Below, one piece after another: positions 39,320-52,273 of a DNA stretch of 64,000 nt (the stretch's first letter is position 1; each line of letters starts with the position of its first letter). Location: contig CM119267.1 of assembly GCA_051294375.1 (NCBI GenBank), positions 20,963,755-21,027,754 on the forward strand, written 5' to 3'. The DNA is from Paraspadella gotoi (Eukaryota > Chaetognatha). The notes beneath the pieces were generated by a model that made no database searches, was not told where the DNA came from, and was given only the letters and a program-made list of their open reading frames with translations. The position numbers and the translations under genes were made by a program.

Positions 39320-42300
39320 TCCTCGTCTCTCTCGTTGTTTTCCCGGAGTCGTTCTTTGAGAGAAACTGGAAGTTTTTCTTTCCGTGCTTGCGAATTTTAA
39401 TATAATAAACCATATAAACCCTTATAGTGAGGATGCGACTCTCGAGTGACGGATGAGATCGGACGACTGCATTCGTTTTTCTCGCTAACGCTACTGTACC
39501 GAATCTCCTCTCTTGACTCAACGACTACCATCCAACCTTGATGCAAACATAAGTCTACTGTTCTACACTATGCTCACTGCAATAAAGAGTCTCATTCTTC
39601 CAGATCCGCTTCTGATAGTCTACCCTTCACCTTTATTGTCTACTTGTTTTATATCTAAATTAATTAGAAAACGTTTTCCGCTCTTCAAGACATTTCTTCT
39701 CTTTCCGCAGTCATGAAACAATCTCCCCTTCTACATCTATACTACTCTTCCCTTCTCTTCTCCTGCTCTCAGTAATTTAAGATTCTCGGAATAAACACTC
39801 ATGTGCGGCGTTCGCTTATTTTTAGGCATGCATTTGCCATTGCCGCTGAATTGTATGCTCGCAAATGTTTGTATGTCCCGGATGATGGATTACGTGTATG
39901 TAAGTGTCATGCGTTTGTGATCCCCTGAATGACAATTACTTGAAAAAAAAATATCCTTTCGTTGATGATTAAGATTATACTTATAAAAAAATGAAAGAGA
40001 CGATGACGCCACGAAGATAACATAAGTGTTCACGTAATAAAAGACGAGGCATATTTTTTGCTCCGTATTTGATGCCAAAGACACCTGTAACCTAAAGAGC
40101 CAATGACTTATCTAAGAACTTGATTCGAAAGACGTCAAGAGCAATAATTAAGATCCCCGCTATATGTATTTCTTCGCGTATCTAATCTGCGATAATAAAT
40201 ATTTAATTAGTTTCCGAACCGATAAGGTATGTGAGAAAACGCCCACCGCGAAAGCCGCGTATATTCAGGAAAAGGTTTATGCTTTATTGAACAAAATAAA
40301 GATAACGAACCGCCCGGCCCGCCCGACAAAAAAAGAACGGCGAACAGGGCACCGAAATTGAGCTCTAAATTATAAATATCAAACCTCGGATACTGGTCGG
40401 TGTGCAGAATTGAACCATCGAGATCGTGAGGACTCAGCGACAAGCGGTGTGGACAGAACACCGGTCCCCAGCGCGCGGAGGCTGAGGGTTACGACGCGAG
40501 CGGGCAGCATATACAATCAGCAGGCTAAAGTTGCTAAACTAGCAGCTTTAAGCGGCTTAAAACAACAGCAGCGTGACAGAAAGCTTACCAGCAACCAGTG
40601 TCCCAATAAAAAGAAAAGAAAATAAAAATAAAAAACACCGGTGCGTTAACTATAAAGGTTAATATTCAACAACAAATATAAATTATCATTGTTGTTATCA
40701 TTAAACTCTCTCGTCGTGTTCTACGTTTTCGCAAACAATAACTAGCCAGAGTATTATAAAAACATTGACAACATCATGATCAACACCCCTCGTTTTTAAT
40801 TTATCAACGAGATAGAAGAGGAGACGAGGACGGAAGGAGAAGAGAAGAAACAGATGACAACATATATACACCAAACAACCAGGACAGCAGACATGACCAG
40901 CAGAGACCACGACCAGAAAGACAATGAAAGAAAATGACAGACCGAAAGAAGATAAGAGACACTAGACCATGACCGAGAGGAGAGAGATTCCAATTTGAAC
41001 AGTCGATATTGAGTCGTCTCGCTCGTGCTCTTGACTCTTAGTTACCCATGGTTGATAACGCCACGTGACGTCTTCGTCGTCGGGGATAAAAAAAGTAATA
41101 GTAGCATCGCTCCATTTCGCGTCCCGTCGCAATATCTGGAAGTTTGACTCTTCCCGCAGAGAAAGGTAGCCCACATCGCCTGTTCTCGTTCTATCAGTTT
41201 TTCGCCGTCTCTTTAGATTTCTCTTTCTACCGCATTCCGATCTCTGATCCCTAACTTACATACACAGCGGAAACCAACCCACCAGCGCGCCGACTGCCCC
41301 AAGTCGCTGAGATTTCCATGTCGAAAATGAGGCTTGGTGAGTCGTTTATGCTTTTTTGTGTATATGTAAGATGTAGTTATAACTTCAAGTCTATGTCTTT
41401 CATCCATTGTCCTCTATATATTTTAGTAAAGACCGTCGCCTTTCTCAGACTTCAGTATTCTTTTCGAGACTCAAAATTAAACATCATACAAACAGAATCA
41501 TACGGAAAAAGCGGGGGACGGGTGAAATACAGTGAAAAAATACGGCAAGGGTGTCCAAAAAAGCCTGGGAGAAAAATTCTGATATATATGAGTAAAATTT
41601 TATTTTGTGGTTTTAAAAAAAAAAGGGAGTTTTGTTGTGATGTTACAGAAGAAGATTTCGGAGAAGGGAGAAAAGAGAGAGAAAAAAGAAGAGAAGAAAA
41701 AAAAAGGAAAAAAAAAAGAAAAGGAGGAAGAGAAAAAAGTAAATGAATGAAGGAGATCCTGGCATTATTCATTTTGTAAGACATATAAAATTAATATCGA
41801 CATGCGTAGGATGAGAGATGAATGTCTTAAAAAGGGATCCAGCTTGAGATGAAAGGATAAATCTTGTCAAAAAGGACTATGAAGTAAATATGACATTAAT
41901 TACCCATTATTTTACAGTAAATAGTGTTTGCTGTCCTCTCAGGTCCTATATTTGCAATAAATTTTTCTCGCTTAATAATTAAATTTGGTTATGCATTCCA
42001 TTTGTACTTCATTGCCCAGCGCAGGGTCTAGAACTCAAATATAGAATCAAAGGTGAAAGCGGAAAATGAAAATCGGAATCAATATGACATCGTTTTCAGT
42101 GCCCCGGCGTAAAATTGGATCAATACCTTGTATTAGAAATTGGTCTTGGGTGTTGCCACTATTAATCTCCCTGAGTTGCTCTCTTTTCTGCTACTGGTGT
42201 TTACACTTTCTTTTCTTCTTTACGTCTCCACGTTTTTTATCTGGCCACTCTATGGTTTTCGGTTTTTTTTTTCCTTTTCGGCAAACAAGTGCAAAAAAAA

Positions 42301-42900
42301 AGTTCGACTCTCAGTATGGTGAAAATGGCGTTTTACGATTAGCCAAGACTTCCAATGTCTAAGGGGTATTTCTAAACCCTTTTATCAAATAATTCGAAAT
42401 ATATTTGCTCCTATTAATCGTACGTTTCGTGGTTTTTTTATGTCGGGAGTATATAGAGTTAGATAGAGATAGGATACTGCACCACCGGGTTCCTGCCACA
42501 GAGGCATGTCGAATCGTCCGTTCGTCGTCGTCGTCCGTGGCACTTTTTCGTCAGATTAGATTCTTCGATCCATTTAATGTTTTCACTAATTATGACATGT
42601 TTTATTAATTACCTTCTTCGTGAATCTCTTCAGTTCTTGTGTCGGTCGTCGTCGGCCGTTCGTCGTCATCATCATCTCATCATCTTCATCTTATATTCCG
42701 CGAAACGAAGGGTCTTTTCGTCTAACTTTCCAGGTTTGTGTCTCAACGAATATGACGCGTCTTGCGAGCACACACTCCCTAACACCGTACGAACCAATGT
42801 TTCACGTTCAGCGACTCATTCACATATGATATCTCGATATGATTCACCTGAAACTATAGTTTCCATCGGTACTTGGCGTACAAAGTAAAGAAATACGAAA
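39320..42900 (+). repeat. Diverged direct duplication, copy A
   Basis: Collinear with 51285-53455 in the same orientation. Shared blocks in order include GAGAGAAACTGGAAGTTTT (39358), ACTCGGATACTGGTCG-like sequence (40384), CAACAACAGCAGC then AACACCGGT (40560-40640), GCCACGTGACGTCTTCGTCG (41060), AATTAATATCGACATGCGTA (41790), TACGATTAGCCAA (42335) and CATCATCTTCATCTTATATT (42678). Copy A is about 1.4 kb longer, mainly by many small insertions. No convincing gene lies in it; 43020-43340 beyond it is unassigned. Confidence 0.75.
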
Positions 42901-43749
42901 AACCTACAGTTCAGTCATCCCAACTCTCTGTCTATATCGTGTCCAAAGTGACTACACTCTGTGCCCCTCTCTACGTCTCCCTCTTCCTATGTCNNNNNNN
43001 NNNNNNNNNNNNNNNNNNGATATCGAGAAAGGAATAGAGAGAGAAAAGGGAAAAGGGACACAGATATCTTGTCTTCGCCGTTCGTCGAAGCGATTACTCT
43101 CTTCTTTCTTTCGTAGGTGGTCGGTGGGAAAAGAGGGAGGGCGGTGGATGGTGGTGGGCAAAGGGTTGTGGGTTGTGGTTTTAGACGTGGGCTGCTTGTG
43201 ATTATTTCGATATATGAAATGATAGTTTTTACAGGAAACTATATAATCAATTTCTTATATTTCCTCCAAATTTCAAAAGACAAAACTAACATCCCTCCGA
43301 CCATATATACAAATATATTGAGTAAAACGGTAAATTAGATTAGATATTTATATATTTAACTTCTCATAATCTTTTTTTCTATTTAGTTTAATATGGTAAA
43401 AGTTGCAATCTTTTCTTTTTTCAAAAAGGTATAGGTTATTGGTATTTTCAAATTACTATCAAGGAAAAAAGTACATGACATAATTGTTGAAAAGTTCATC
43501 GATGTCACTTAGACACAAGTGAACCGATTGTGCAACCAAAGAGATCGAAGTCTTTATTTCTTTGGTTGCAGATGTTTATGTTGTTCCTTCTAGATTTGGT
43601 GGCAGCAATGAATCTTTCTGCAGCATCGAGATGTCGCTGATTTGATTGGACTTCGAATGTTGTTTTGGTCATAAAGAGTTTCTTCGTAATTAAGCGAGGG
43701 ACGCGTTTGTCGTCGTCGTTGTTAATTATTGTTGTCGTTGTTTTTCGAC

Positions 43750-43889
43750 GATGACTGTTTGTTTGTTATCATCGTTAAGGTTTAAGATTTTATGTCGTCG
43801 AAGTCATCGTCGGAATTGTCGTAGTCGTTGTCGACGTCGGAGTCGGAGTCTTCCTCATCGTCGTTGTCGTCGTCGTTTTCGTTGTCACT

Positions 43890-43922
<33 letters not shown>

Positions 43923-44110
43923 NNNNNNNNNNNNNNNNNNNNNNNNNNNNNNNNNNNNNNNNNNNNNNNNNNNNNNNNNNNNNNNNNNNNNNNNNNNNNN
44001 NNNNNNNNNNNNNNNNNNNNNNNNNNNNNNNNNNNNNNNNNNNNNNNNNNNNNNNNNNNNNNNNNCGTCGTCGTCTTCGTCGTCGTCGTCGTCGTCATCG
44101 TCGTCTCATT
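43750..44110 (+). repeat. (TCG)n array with internal gap
   Basis: Degenerate GTCGTTGTCG words lead into pure (TCG)n at 43891-43922, a 143-N gap (43923-44065), then pure (TCG)n to 44105. All three frames are open and give Ser, Arg or Val runs, so the frames carry no gene evidence. Confidence 0.95.
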
Positions 44111-44386
44111 AGTTGTGAATTATCGTCTCACCAAATGGACTTCCTCTTCATTTACTCTCTTCCCTCCTATTTTATTTGTTGCGTCTTCTCTTCTCACTTT
44201 TTTTCTGTTTTTCCTTTTTCATTTCCTTCTTAGTCATTAGTTAAAGTCAAGTTAATAATATTTATTTAAAAAAAAAGGTATCGCGTTCGATGCCGACCTC
44301 AGGTCATCATTCTTCATTTATTCATTTTTTCGCCTTTTTTATTTTTAGTTGTTTATTTATGGGGGGGAGGCGAAGAGAAGGTCGAA

Positions 44387-44389
<3 letters not shown>

Positions 44390-44461
<72 letters not shown>
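44390..44461 (+). repeat. (GA)n microsatellite
   Basis: Pure GA repeat of about 72 bp. Confidence 0.98.
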
Positions 44462-44463
<2 letters not shown>

Positions 44464-44699
44464 TTCTCTCTTCTCTTGCTTTTTTAATACTCGTCGCAAA
44501 TTGTATCAGAAACCAAAAAATATTTGTACCGATAGGATCGGCGACGTATCGCAAATCTCGGGTCGCATTTTTCCGGAGACCGGAAAATAAATTGAGAGAA
44601 GATTGCCGAACGAATTATGGGTCGAGCGAGTGAAGAATGTGAGAAGAAAAGGTGACATGACATGACATGATCTTGTAAGAGGGAAGGAGACCTAATAAG

Positions 44700-44791
44700 T
44701 TATAACCCTTCATAGCCTGACCAAAGTCATCGCCAAGATTATTTATACTCAAGTTACAGAGCTTGCCGTCTCAGAAATTCTTGACGGATGC
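44700..44791 (+). repeat. Third SINE copy, truncated by gap
   Basis: Contains ACTCAAGTTACAGAGCTTGC and CTCAGAAATTCTTGACGG, nearly identical to the copy at 57785-57995, then runs into the N gap at 44792. CCCTACTGTAGCTTA after the gap (45196) may be the end of the same unit. Confidence 0.6.
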
Positions 44792-45195
44792 NNNNNNNNN
44801 NNNNNNNNNNNNNNNNNNNNNNNNNNNNNNNNNNNNNNNNNNNNNNNNNNNNNNNNNNNNNNNNNNNNNNNNNNNNNNNNNNNNNNNNNNNNNNNNNNNN
44901 NNNNNNNNNNNNNNNNNNNNNNNNNNNNNNNNNNNNNNNNNNNNNNNNNNNNNNNNNNNNNNNNNNNNNNNNNNNNNNNNNNNNNNNNNNNNNNNNNNNN
45001 NNNNNNNNNNNNNNNNNNNNNNNNNNNNNNNNNNNNNNNNNNNNNNNNNNNNNNNNNNNNNNNNNNNNNNNNNNNNNNNNNNNNNNNNNNNNNNNNNNNN
45101 NNNNNNNNNNNNNNNNNNNNNNNNNNNNNNNNNNNNNNNNNNNNNNNNNNNNNNNNNNNNNNNNNNNNNNNNNNNNNNNNNNNNNNNNNNNNNNN
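44792..45195. other. Assembly gap (404 N)
   Basis: Truncates a SINE copy at its left edge. Confidence 0.99.
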
Positions 45196-45422
45196 CCCTA
45201 CTGTAGCTTATTGCTAGAATAATTATTTCTCGCATAAATGTTTTATATGAAAGAAATATCCCCAAAAATTCTTTTCCTCATTGCCCGGGAAACCTCTGTC
45301 AAAGAGTCTGCAGACTCCCTTATAAAATAAGACATCTTTCCCTCACCTTTGTGGTGGGGTGTCACTTAGATTCGAGACAGCGAAACTAACAAAAGAGCAA
45401 CCAAATTCAAGTCACCTTTTGG

Positions 45423-45455
45423 ATCATGTGATCGCTTTTTAAGGTGATCACGTGA
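45423..45455. repeat. Short inverted repeat around E-box
   Basis: GATCATGTGATCGC and GGTGATCACGTGAC can pair with two mismatches across a short loop. The right half contains CACGTG. Confidence 0.5.
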
Positions 45456-45559
45456 CTAAATAAGTATGATATATATGGACATTGAAGGTCTTTTACCTTA
45501 CCTCTTACCTTACCCTCAGACCAAGTATTATCTAAATTGATGAAGTATCACCCGAGTGA

Positions 45560-45660
45560 CGAGCATTTCTAACGTAAGTAGGAAAGACCGACGGATAGAC
45601 AGACAGACATACAGACAGACCGACCGGCCCAAAAGTGAGTTATTTAGTCGCTCCGCGAGT
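45560..45660 (+). repeat. Dispersed repeat family, copy 4 (3' part)
   Basis: Contains GAGCATTTCTAACGTAAGTA, a GACAGACCGACC run and AAAAGTGAGTTATTTAG then CTCCGCGAGTA. The core is missing. Confidence 0.6.
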
Positions 45661-45812
45661 AAGGTGGTGTGTAGGAAGTTGGAGAAAGACGCGGGAAAGT
45701 AAAAGTATGTTTGGTAAGGGAGAAAAGAATTGGAGAAAGGGAAAGAGAAAGGGCTGAGGTAAGGATGCAAAGGATAAAATAGATTGGAGGTAAGAGGCCT
45801 GAGTGAAAAGAG

Positions 45813-45937
<125 letters not shown>

Positions 45938-46139
45938 TAACATCACTTGACTGGGAACAAATAGAATCAGGAATCGAACAAGTACAACGACAACGACAAC
46001 AACGAGACACTCGGATTTCTTTCCGGAGGTGAACGATCGAAACTCAACATGTCGCTCAAATTAAGTTGGAATTCTTTTCCAACTCTTTCAAAAATTTTTT
46101 TTCCCCTTTTTTTGAGAATTTTTCTGTTTTTTTTTTGGT

Positions 46140-46381
46140 TGATTGTTTTTGTTCGTTCGTTCATTAGCTAATTCGTTCGTTCGTCTCATCGATCCATCGT
46201 TGGTTGGTTAATACGTTTGTTCGTTTGCAATTTAGTTTGTTTCTATATTTCTCAAGTTTATTAAGTTAAAGACCAGCCATGCTTTAACGAAATTTCAAAT
46301 TTCCCTCCCGCTCAAAGAGAACCTCTTCCCCAAAATCCCATCCCGTCACATCCCGTCGGTTCCCGTCCCGTCACATCCCGT
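46140..46381 (+). repeat. TTCG-type and CCCGTCACAT-type short repeats
   Basis: TTCGTTCG words occur at 46150-46180 and 46215-46230. CATCCCGTCACATCCCGTCGG-like decamer copies lie at 46336-46381. Confidence 0.65.
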
Positions 46382-46581
46382 TTTTCATTTCCATCAGAAC
46401 CTTATTGAAAAAAAGTTAAAAAACGAAATGAAAAGAAAGAAAGAAAAAAAAAAGAAAGAAATGTGGTCCGTTTATTATTCCCGGATCTGAAACTAGTTCC
46501 TCCTCTCGTTTATCGACTTTCGATTTATGGATCTCGATAGAATTTATTTCTTTTATTATTTCAGGACGTTCTCGCATTTCA

Positions 46582-46696
<115 letters not shown>

Positions 46697-46879
46697 ATTC
46701 CCTTGATCATTTGTGTGTTTTTCTACTTATTTTTTTTTCAACCACCAGAGGTCTCTCTCTCTGCCACGCCTCCCGATTTTTTTTTGGTCATTAAGTTCCA
46801 GATTGAGAGACCGAGGGCTGAAGCTGGATGACGTCCCTAGATTGACGCCCCACTCCCACGCTGGATAAAGAAAAACACA

Positions 46880-46880
46880 C

Positions 46881-46931
<51 letters not shown>
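46880..46931 (+). repeat. (GA)n microsatellite
   Basis: GA repeat with one AAAG break. 46935-47440 after it is AT-rich with a GATA run at 47098-47145 and no gene. Confidence 0.95.
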
Positions 46932-46933
<2 letters not shown>

Positions 46934-47439
46934 GTGAAACAACCTATTAACTTAGGAGAGTTTGTGACATAAACATGTCGACATAATGAGTGATTATAGA
47001 AACGCCAGGAAACAATAAAAACAATGAGGATAAAGTCTTTATTAAAGATGAACAAAACGATTATGAGTTATGAAAAGCAAATTGTATATAAATCGGTAGA
47101 TAAATATATAGATAAAGAGATAGATAGATTGATAGATAGATATTGTTAAAGAGTTTGAGCCCTGACCTTTTATTTTTGGAAGGCTCAAAAATCTGAATTT
47201 GAAGTTTAATTGAATGACTCCAATAATTTTGTTTAAAGCCTCGAATTGGTTAAATTTTATACATTGAATTTGAATATCTGGTCTCTCATTGGTTATTAAT
47301 ATCTAGTAGATGTTTTGATTTGTATTCTTAAAATGTGAACTCTCCTCTCATTGGTTGTTATAATTTTGTTCTTGTATATAAGCACTGAGAAGTGCTCAAA
47401 CAAGGTTCTCATCTGAAACTGAGAAACCCCACCCCCCCC

Positions 47440-47665
47440 AAGGAATCTTCTTCAGATATATAAATTAGATAGATAAACAGATCGATAGAAAGATCGATAG
47501 ATACTATCTGGGCTTGGAACCAGGCTTGAGGGTTTGCCATGCCCTCAAGGCGGCTTACGGCCGTCCTCACGCTTCCCGCAGGGTAGGTACCGGGTTGGGA
47601 TTGAACCCGGTACCTAGTGGTCATGAGCTGATGGCTTTACTCAATGAGCCACCAAGTCACAACTG
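47440..47665 (-). repeat. tRNA-derived SINE of a different family
   Basis: On the minus strand a tRNA-like head begins near 47662. It has A-box-like TGGCTCATTGAGTAAAGCC (around 47633-47651) and B-box-like GGTTCAATCCC (47597-47607, one mismatch to GGTTCGANTCC). A body follows with the palindromic pair GGTACCGGG/CCCGGTACC and GGGCATGGCAAACCCTCAAG, then a (TATC)n tail at 47456-47505. Head, body and short tandem tail are the usual SINE layout. Only one copy was seen. Confidence 0.6.
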
Positions 47666-47892
47666 AAAGTGTCATGATTCTAGGCGGGTTGAACCTAGGC
47701 AATGCCCGACTACATATCTATTAGATAGTTACATAGATAAAAACAGAAAAAAAAGAGAAAAAAAAAGAGGGATAGACAGACAGCGACACAGACAAGAGGC
47801 AGAGCCATCCCGCGACAAAAAAAGTAAAAAGATTCGCCGGCGGAAATAAATCAAATAGAGACTCGATTCGCGCCGTTGCGTTTTGGACTCGG

Positions 47893-47952
47893 ACAGTGGC
47901 GGAGGTGGCGGAGAGTGGCGGAAGTGGCGGAAGTGGCGGTGGCTAGAGTGGC
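47893..47952 (+). repeat. GTGGCGGAA nonamer repeat
   Basis: Five to six near-exact 9-bp units. The frames over it give Trp/Arg or Gly/Ser runs and are not gene evidence. Confidence 0.85.
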
Positions 47953-48209
47953 AAGAGCCACGGCGGAAGCGTCGACGGGAATGGTGAGAGTGACAACGTG
48001 GCCAAGAGCGGGCAAAACTGGAATATTAGAAGTGGCGGTGATTACAAAGAACGGTCTGTCTGCTATCTTTCTTGTTTGTCATTCTGTCTGTCCTCGTGTC
48101 TGTCAGTTTTTCTGTCTGTCTGCCCGTCCGTCGGTTCCTCCGTCTATCCTTTGGTCTATTCTTGTCGTCGTCAATTTCAATCTCTGAATCTGTTCCTACA
48201 AAAAACAAG

Positions 48210-48490
48210 ATCGGTTCATCCAATGTGTTGCACGTTATTATTTTCACGTGTATTTTCCTTTGATCACATGATATGACATTATACGACATGACTAAAAAGC
48301 TTTTTATGCACTGCATCAAAATTCCGTCTTTTATTCCTTGTAGTTTTAGGATTTCCTGAAGGCGGCGCTAGCAGTCACTTAGAATTGAGATTTTTTTCTG
48401 TCTCAACAAATGAACAAACAACTATAGGTGATTTATATGTATTTTAGAAGTGGGACAGACCGACGGACAAATTGAAAGCGACTATTATGC
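48210..48490 (+). repeat. Dispersed repeat family, copy 5 (most complete)
   Basis: Holds the 5' block, GCACTGCATCAAAATTCC, the core TGAAGGCGGCGCTAGCAGTC and the GACAGACCGACGG run in order. This is the best template for a consensus. Confidence 0.7.
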
Positions 48491-50461
48491 GTTTCGTCGA
48501 TGACCTTTAGGTATAGTCGGTGAAACAAGGGATTTTTGGTGAAATAAATCGGCTGTATTTTCACTGTTTGATCAAAAGAGAGGATATAAAGGGAATGAAA
48601 TATTCCAGGGTGGGAGATTTGTTGCCTTCAAGACAATTCTCGCTTGTTGCTTTTATTGCTGATCTCAGCCTCTTTACTGAGTTTTTCATCAAATGGCCCC
48701 CGTGGAACCTGGTATAACCGGACTTCCGGTGGGTCAGTGCAATCGGCCCCGCTTGTATAAAGGTTGGCCGGTCTGCCGGGGNNNNNNNNNNNNNNNNNNN
48801 NNNNNNTGGTGGGCGGTAAGGTAGCCGATTGGCCATTAGGGCGATGGTCGTCGGATATTGTTTAGGCTCGCAACATTTTTTTTTGGCTATTTCTTATTTT
48901 TATTTCTACTGATCAATTATTGCTTGTTTGTCGTTTTTCATTCGCTTATTGTGTGAAGTCAAAGAAGAAACCAAGTAAAGAAAAAGTAAAAAGGAGAGCG
49001 TTAGAGTAGGTCGGAGGAACATTATTTGATCTTGATATCAGTGAAACAAGTTTCTTTCATTTTCATAAATTCTGTTCATATTATTCTTTTTCATCTTTAG
49101 TCTCTTTCAGACTTACTAGTATTCTGTCCGGAATGGAGGTAACGAAGGATGCCTACGTGTCGGAGGCAGATCAGAGACCCCCTTGCACTGCAGCTACAAA
49201 AGTGCATCAGGGAAGCAATGGAATGCATTTTTAATTATAGGAGTGATAGTTCTTTGAGTCTTGTATTTATATAATTTATGTACATACGTAACAGGAGAGA
49301 AAAGGAGAGAGTCAAAAGTATAAATTCCAGAGGGACGTTCAAAAAGAGTATGAGAATAAAACATAAGAAAAACAACGAAATGAAGAGAGAAGTATATGCA
49401 CTGCGCTGATAACAAGTTGTGGATATCGCGTAAGTCACGAATAGAGTATATCGCAGCCCTGGCTAGATTATGATGTGTAAGATATAGGACAGAATCCGCG
49501 TTCATTTGCGACAGAAATGGAAGTCTCCCCCTCTGTGCGCTCAATTATCCGAGCGGTCCTATCTACACGCTAGTCGCTACGGAACTACTGTCTGCCAACA
49601 CTACAGTCAGGCCATTTACGCGTCTTTTTAAAGTTAATTTCTTTTGGGTCAGTCGGTCGGTCTTGTTGCCCGATAAAATGTTAATTTAATAAATTTGGTA
49701 AACTTAATTAATGATTATTGACTTAAAAGAAATTATCTTTAAATAAATATCCTTAAAAAAAAACTATGTCTATGATTCGTATTCTTATAGTTATTTATTC
49801 TAATTAGTTCCATCTTCCAATGACTTTGTCTGTACTCCGGCAGTGCATACATATGTCACCGCTTTGTCTGCCTTGTATTTAAAAAGAGCAACGGTTTATG
49901 GATGAATAAGAATTGTAATACTCTCGAGGAAAAGAACTAAACAATCTTGTGTATACGTAATTTAAACGTCAGGTTAATTCTCTGTAAATTAAAGTATATA
50001 TAAGATTTTTATGATACATATTTTACAGCCTATCTTAATTTTCTTCATAACACGCAGATGTTAAAACCGTCGCGTCTTGAAGTAAAAATAAGTAACTCGC
50101 ATGGTTAACTGTTTGCAAGTTATTGTGTAAATTTTTTCTTTCCTAGTGTTTGTGACTTGGAGAAAGTTTGATTTTTTATTATTAATGGACATGTTTGGAC
50201 TTTGGTACAAGTCTTCATCAGCACTTGTGAATTAACAATTTTTTCACCCTATGAAAAATGAGTGAGAGAAAAGAAGAAGAAAGAAGAAGTCAAAAACCTC
50301 CTTGACAGTCCGAGAAAAAGAGAGAGACAGAGACGGAGAGAGACAGAGTCAGACTCATTAAAACCACCGCTCATCTCTTCTCCGCGCGAAAAGAAGAAAA
50401 GCGAAGGGCGACGTCAGAAAAGAAAGAGAAGACGAATTCCATTTTTTGCCGATTGTTTCGT
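48491..50461. other. Mostly AT-rich DNA, no gene recognised
   Basis: Contains a 25-N gap (48782-48806), a GC-richer patch at 48700-48850 and a purine-rich stretch at 50262-50410. No exon, RNA gene or mobile element was recognised. Confidence 0.45.
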
Positions 50462-50463
50462 GA

Positions 50464-50509
50464 CGCCATCTTCGTCTTCGGCGCCATCTTGGTTTCTCGA
50501 CGCCATCTT
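50464..50509 (-). promoter_or_regulatory. Three AAGATGGCG motifs, YY1/Pho-like
   Basis: CGCCATCTT occurs at 50464, 50482 and 50501, that is 18 and 19 bp apart. On the minus strand this is AAGATGGCG, the core of the YY1/Pho site. Single ATGGCG words are expected by chance in this window, but three close together are not. No transcript start is identified. Confidence 0.35.
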
Positions 50510-51031
50510 GGATGGAAAAGAATGCACATAATCTTGGGCGTCCCTTATTGCTTTGTTGTTCTTGTTGCTGTTGTTGTCGTTGTCGATTTTGTCGCTTTAC
50601 CCTGGTACTTTTGAACGTTTTTTTTTTGCGGTACGTTTTTCTGTTTTATTACTTATTTATGAATACCAATATAAAAATTATCAATTGTTTCAATTCATAA
50701 ACTATGTTGCCCTTACAAGCTATTAACAATAGGACCATGCAAGCTTTATTTTATTATCTCCTAATTATACCGATGTAAAATGAAGAATGGTATATTGTTT
50801 GCTGCAGTTATTGATGCAGCTGATTTTAGATTTTCACTTCGTCAGCATTTTTATTTCCACAGTTGATGATATTTTCATTGTCATGGCGACTAACTATTAA
50901 GTTGTTGTCGTTGTGGTTTGAATCCAAAATGGCGGCCTCCTACTTTTCTACCGCTTCGTTTTCGTTGTAAAACTTTTATCGACTTTTCTCTTTACCTCGA
51001 AATTCCCGGTCCGAAACTTACCTCTCGCTTT

Positions 51032-51038
<7 letters not shown>

Positions 51039-51118
<80 letters not shown>
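51039..51118 (+). repeat. (CT)n microsatellite
   Basis: Uninterrupted CT repeat; CCAAAATGGCGGCC lies 100 bp before it (50924-50937). A second pure array lies at 51285-51350. Confidence 0.98.
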
Positions 51119-51120
<2 letters not shown>

Positions 51121-51282
51121 AGTTTTACGAGACTCACACAAAACCTGTTTTTCGGTCCCCTTCCTGTCTCTCTTCCTTCAATTTCACTCACCCTCTCATT
51201 TCTCGAGCCTCACCCTCGCTTCCCTTTCTCATCACGTGATCTAATCTCCGAAAAACTCGTAAACTCATGAATATGACGCGCC

Positions 51283-51284
<2 letters not shown>

Positions 51285-51354
<70 letters not shown>

Positions 51355-51615
51355 GTTTCCCGAGTCGTTGAGAGAAACTGGAAGTTTTCCGGCGAATAAA
51401 CCCATAAACCTTAAGGAGGATTGCGACTCGAGAGAGAGACGACGACGACGACGACGACGACGACGATAACGACAACCATGATGTAAACAAAGAAGATAAG
51501 AAGATCAGATATGATATCTACCAGTACCTTAGTTACTGTGATACTAATTTTGAGTTCGGAGTCATGAAAACAATAACAAGAGAAAAAAGTGATGATGATG
51601 ATGATGATGATGAAA

Positions 51616-51647
<32 letters not shown>

Positions 51648-52217
51648 GATGATGATGATGATGACAATTATGAGAAAGAAATATCCTGTTGATGATAAAA
51701 TACAAAGATGAAGACGATGACGACGAAGATAAACGACGATAAAGACGACAGATTTTCTGTTTGATGCAAACCTAAGAAATGCTATTAAGAACGATTCGAA
51801 GACGAAAGAGAATAATTAAATCGGCTTATTATTCTTCGCGGTTATCTAATCTGGATAATAAATTAATTATGGAACGAAGATTAAGACGAGCGATTATCAA
51901 AGGTTTAATTTATTGACAAAATAAAGATACGAAGCGACAAAAAAACCAAAACAGGAAGAAATAATAAATCATCCAAACTCGGATACTGGTCGTCAATGAA
52001 ACATGAGTCGGAGCAGCAATTGAACACCGTCAGCGGTAACAGCAGCGGCAGCAATAAACAGCAGTAACAGCGTTGGAACAACAGCAGCAAGAGCAGCACC
52101 AGTAATAAAAAGAAAAAAAACACCGGTAACTATAAAATCAACAACAAATAAATTATCATTTGTATCAAGAGCAACAACAGCAGGAATAACAACCTGAACT
52201 AAATCAACACCTGTATA

Positions 52218-52273
<56 letters not shown>

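Noticed and set aside
43891-44105. CRISPR-like array
   Set aside because: Units are 3 bp with no unique spacers, and the window is eukaryotic. No direct-repeat and spacer alternation was seen anywhere.
43790-44233. Long open frames of Ser, Arg or Thr runs
   Set aside because: They are translations of (TCG)n in all frames and include gap bases.
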